Assembly: GCF_033954455.1 (NCBI RefSeq)
Contig: NZ_CP121473.1
Span: 1,474,501-1,538,500 of the forward strand
Direction of reading: 5' to 3'
DNA from: Thiorhodovibrio litoralis
GTDB lineage: Bacteria > Pseudomonadota > Gammaproteobacteria > Chromatiales > Chromatiaceae
DNA: 64,000 nucleotides
Below, one piece after another: positions 62,113-64,000 of this stretch (its first letter is position 1; every line of letters begins with the position of its first letter). Made by a program: the position numbers and the translations under genes. Below the pieces are notes generated by a model. It did no database searches. It was not told the DNA's origin and was given only the letters and a program-made list of their open reading frames with translations.

Positions 62113-62688
62113 TCAGGGCAGCTCGACTTTGTCGTAAACCTCCGCCATGGCCAGGCTGGCGTCGATGCCGGGCAGCGGGATAACGTCTTCGAGGTGCGCG
62201 AAGCTTTCCAGATTCCAGCTGTTGTCCGCTTGGCGCTGGTAGAGATCAACGGTGATGCGGTCCTGGGAGATCAACAGATAGGTATGCAGGCTTTCGATCT
62301 CCCTGTAGTTAGCGAACTTAAGCCCCCGATCATAGGCCTCGGTCGAGTCGGACAGCACCTCGACGATCAGGCCCGGATTGGTCACCAGGTCGCGGCGGTT
62401 GTCGTGGAAGTGACGTTCGCCGCAGATGACCATGATATCGGGGTAGACACCGGCCTCGGCGCTGGCGATATGAACCTTCATGTCGCTCGGGTATACGCGG
62501 CAGGGGCGTCGCTTGAGAGCCAGGCTCAGCTCGCGCGCGATGTTCACGACAATCAGATTATGCGCCTCCGAGCCGCCTGCCATGGCGAATACTTCACCGG
62601 CGACGTACTCTGTACGCTCTTCTGGTTCGGCCCGTTCGGCCTCAAGCCAGTCTTCAAAGGTCATGACAGGAACAGGTTGTAACGCCAT
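62113..62688 (-). CDS. Uma2-family (DUF820) PD-(D/E)XK endonuclease
   Basis: 191 residues. Typical Uma2 features: MTFEDWLEAERAEPEERTEY with EYVAGEVFAMAGGSEAHNLI, VYPSDMKVHI, YPDIMVICGERHF and LIVEVLSDSTEAYDRGLKFA, including the D and E-x-L positions of this nuclease variant. Biological role unknown; these genes occur in many copies in cyanobacteria and purple sulfur bacteria. ATG 62688 has GGAG upstream. It is convergent with lnt. Confidence 0.9.
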   Translation of the reverse strand: MALQPVPVMTFEDWLEAERAEPEERTEYVAGEVFAMAGGSEAHNLIVVNIARELSLALKRRPCRVYPSDMKVHIASAEAGVYPDIMVICGERHFHDNRRDLVTNPGLIVEVLSDSTEAYDRGLKFANYREIESLHTYLLISQDRITVDLYQRQADNSWNLESFAHLEDVIPLPGIDASLAMAEVYDKVELP

Positions 62689-62808
62689 GGTGCTGTCTCC
62701 GCGTTGTTTCGGCTTAAGAGATGGCGATCAAAAATGAATTTTCGGTTTTTGGCTTCGCATCGGCGAACCGGTATCATGCTGGATTTGCCGCCGCGCCCGC
62801 CTTTTTGA

Positions 62809-63336
62809 GTGACTGCCGTGCTCGCCATTGTCCACTTTTTTGTTGATATCTGCCTGCTCCGGCGTGCGCCTCAGGATCTGCCTGCCTCGCAGCTGGTTCT
62901 GGGCCTGGTGATCGGGGCCAGCCTGCTTGGGTCCATGCTGCTTGCCATGACCGCCGGCGAGATGGCTCTGATCGGCCTGTTGCAAGGCGCTCTGGATACC
63001 GGCTTTCTGCTCGTGCTCCTCTATGGCATCTTGCGCCTTGTCGACAAGCCGACGCGTTTTCTGCAAACGGGCACCGCGCTGATCGGCGCCGATACCCTGA
63101 TTGGATTATTCGCGCTTTTCCCGCTGAGTTTGGCCGGTAGCGTTGATGAAACCAGTCCCGTGCGCGTCTTGGCGGCCATGGTGTTTCTGATGCTGGTCGT
63201 CTGGGGCGTAACGGCCACTGCGCACATTTTGCGCCATGCCTTCGAGATTCGCCTGAGTCAGGGTGTTTTTCTCGCCATTGCTTACGATGTGCTGTCGTTC
63301 ATGGTGATTGGCGGCATGACGCAGAGCCTGGGCTGA
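62809..63336 (+). CDS. multi-pass membrane protein, unknown
   Basis: 175 residues with about five hydrophobic segments (QLVLGLVIGASLLGSMLLAM, LLQGALDTGFLLVLLYGILR, TALIGADTLIGLFALFPLSL, VLAAMVFLMLVVWGVTATAH, GVFLAIAYDVLSFMVIGGMT). Start GTG 62809 or GTG 62818. No family recognised. It precedes mpl by 19 bp in the same direction and may share a transcript. Confidence 0.75.
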   Translation: MTAVLAIVHFFVDICLLRRAPQDLPASQLVLGLVIGASLLGSMLLAMTAGEMALIGLLQGALDTGFLLVLLYGILRLVDKPTRFLQTGTALIGADTLIGLFALFPLSLAGSVDETSPVRVLAAMVFLMLVVWGVTATAHILRHAFEIRLSQGVFLAIAYDVLSFMVIGGMTQSLG

Positions 63337-63355
63337 GTCAGTTCGGATAATCCTC

Positions 63356-64000
63356 ATGCATTTGCACATTCTCGGTATCTGCGGCACCTTCATGGGCGGA
63401 TTGGCGCTGCTCGCGCGCGAGCTTGGCCATCGGGTGACCGGCTCGGATGCCAATGTCTATCCGCCAATGAGCACCCAACTCGAGGCGGCCGGCATCGCGC
63501 TCTCCCAGGGCTATGACGCGGCGCACCTGCAGCCGGCGCCGGATGTCGTGGTCGTTGGCAATGCGATGACCCGCGGTGTGCCGGCGGTGGAATACATGCT
63601 CGATGAGGGCCTTCCCTATGTCTCAGGGCCGCAGTGGCTGGCAGAGCATCTGCTGGGCGCGCGCCACGTGCTGGCAGTGGCGGGTACCCATGGTAAGACC
63701 ACCACGGCAAGCCTGCTCGCTTGGCTGCTTGAGGATGCCGGGCTCGAGCCCGGGTTTCTGATCGGCGGTGTGCCGGGGAATTTCGGGCAGTCGGCGCGCC
63801 TGGGCGCCGGGCGCTATTTCGTGGTGGAAGCCGATGAGTACGACACGGCCTTTTTCGACAAGCGCTCGAAGTTTCTGCATTACCGCCCGCGCACCCTGGT
63901 CATCAACAATCTGGAGTTCGATCACGCCGATATCTTTGATGACTTGGCCGCCATTCAGCGCCAGTTCCATCACCTGGTGCGCACCGTGCCGGGTAGTGGG
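63356..64000 (+). CDS. mpl: UDP-N-acetylmuramate:L-alanyl-gamma-D-glutamyl-meso-DAP ligase, 3' end outside window
   Basis: The first 215 codons run to the window edge. MHLHILGICGTFMGGLALLA is the Mpl-type N-terminal Rossmann domain and AVAGTHGKTTTASLLAWLLE the Mur-ligase ATP-binding loop; ADEYDTAFFDKRSKFLHYRP and NNLEFDHADIFDDL are also Mpl-type. Mpl recycles murein tripeptide onto UDP-MurNAc. MurC is the nearest alternative, but the FFDKRSKF stretch favours Mpl. Confidence 0.93.
   Translation, partial: MHLHILGICGTFMGGLALLARELGHRVTGSDANVYPPMSTQLEAAGIALSQGYDAAHLQPAPDVVVVGNAMTRGVPAVEYMLDEGLPYVSGPQWLAEHLLGARHVLAVAGTHGKTTTASLLAWLLEDAGLEPGFLIGGVPGNFGQSARLGAGRYFVVEADEYDTAFFDKRSKFLHYRPRTLVINNLEFDHADIFDDLAAIQRQFHHLVRTVPGSG

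Overview
The window looks like a purple sulfur bacterium (gammaproteobacterial, Chromatiales-like). It carries bchE (oxygen-independent cyclase of bacteriochlorophyll synthesis), hypF (NiFe hydrogenase maturation), dxs, polar-flagellum genes of gammaproteobacterial type, and a very high load of insertion sequences and duplicated PD-(D/E)XK proteins. No species is named because no search could be run.

Layout. 1-2081: end of an IS4/Tn5-like insertion sequence that encodes a DruA-like (DUF4338) protein plus a DDE transposase. 2160-8187: a large TPR/methyltransferase/GT4 protein, a GT2-like/kinase-like/methyltransferase protein apparently split from it by a frameshift, then decayed coding sequence. 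8334-13979: two almost identical flagellin genes in inverted orientation flanking a TPR-sulfotransferase gene. 13986-20144: flaG, fliD, fliS, a fliT-like gene, an OGT/SPINDLY-like glycosyltransferase and a TPR-methyltransferase. Together these look like a flagellar filament and flagellin-modification island.

20145-36564: a highly plastic block. It starts with broken higBA toxin-antitoxin pieces and an Rpn-type nuclease. Six tandem copies of an AAA-ATPase-like/PD-(D/E)XK gene follow, with one coiled-coil membrane protein gene between copies 2 and 3. Copy 3 is split by an IS110-family (IS1111-group) element and copy 6 by a second full copy of the IS4/Tn5-like element with a clean 9-bp target duplication. 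The six copies are mosaics of two alternative ATPase blocks (A, B) and three alternative central blocks (1, 2, 3); all six combinations occur exactly once.

36659-64000: mostly ordinary chromosome. It holds a beta-CASP metallo-beta-lactamase RNase, bchE divergent from cobD (BchE is a cobalamin enzyme), pyrF, a third flagellin with a sigma-54 promoter, a GH57 glycosidase, hypF, tRNA-Pro(GGG), c-di-GMP/two-component signalling genes (GGDEF protein, hybrid histidine kinase, REC-REC-GGDEF regulator), dxs, gloB, lnt, a Uma2-type nuclease, a membrane protein and the start of mpl. Two copies of a roughly 110-bp nested hairpin repeat lie beside hypF and dxs.

Limits: all calls come from reading the sequence and predicted proteins by eye; no alignments, structure predictions or database searches were run.
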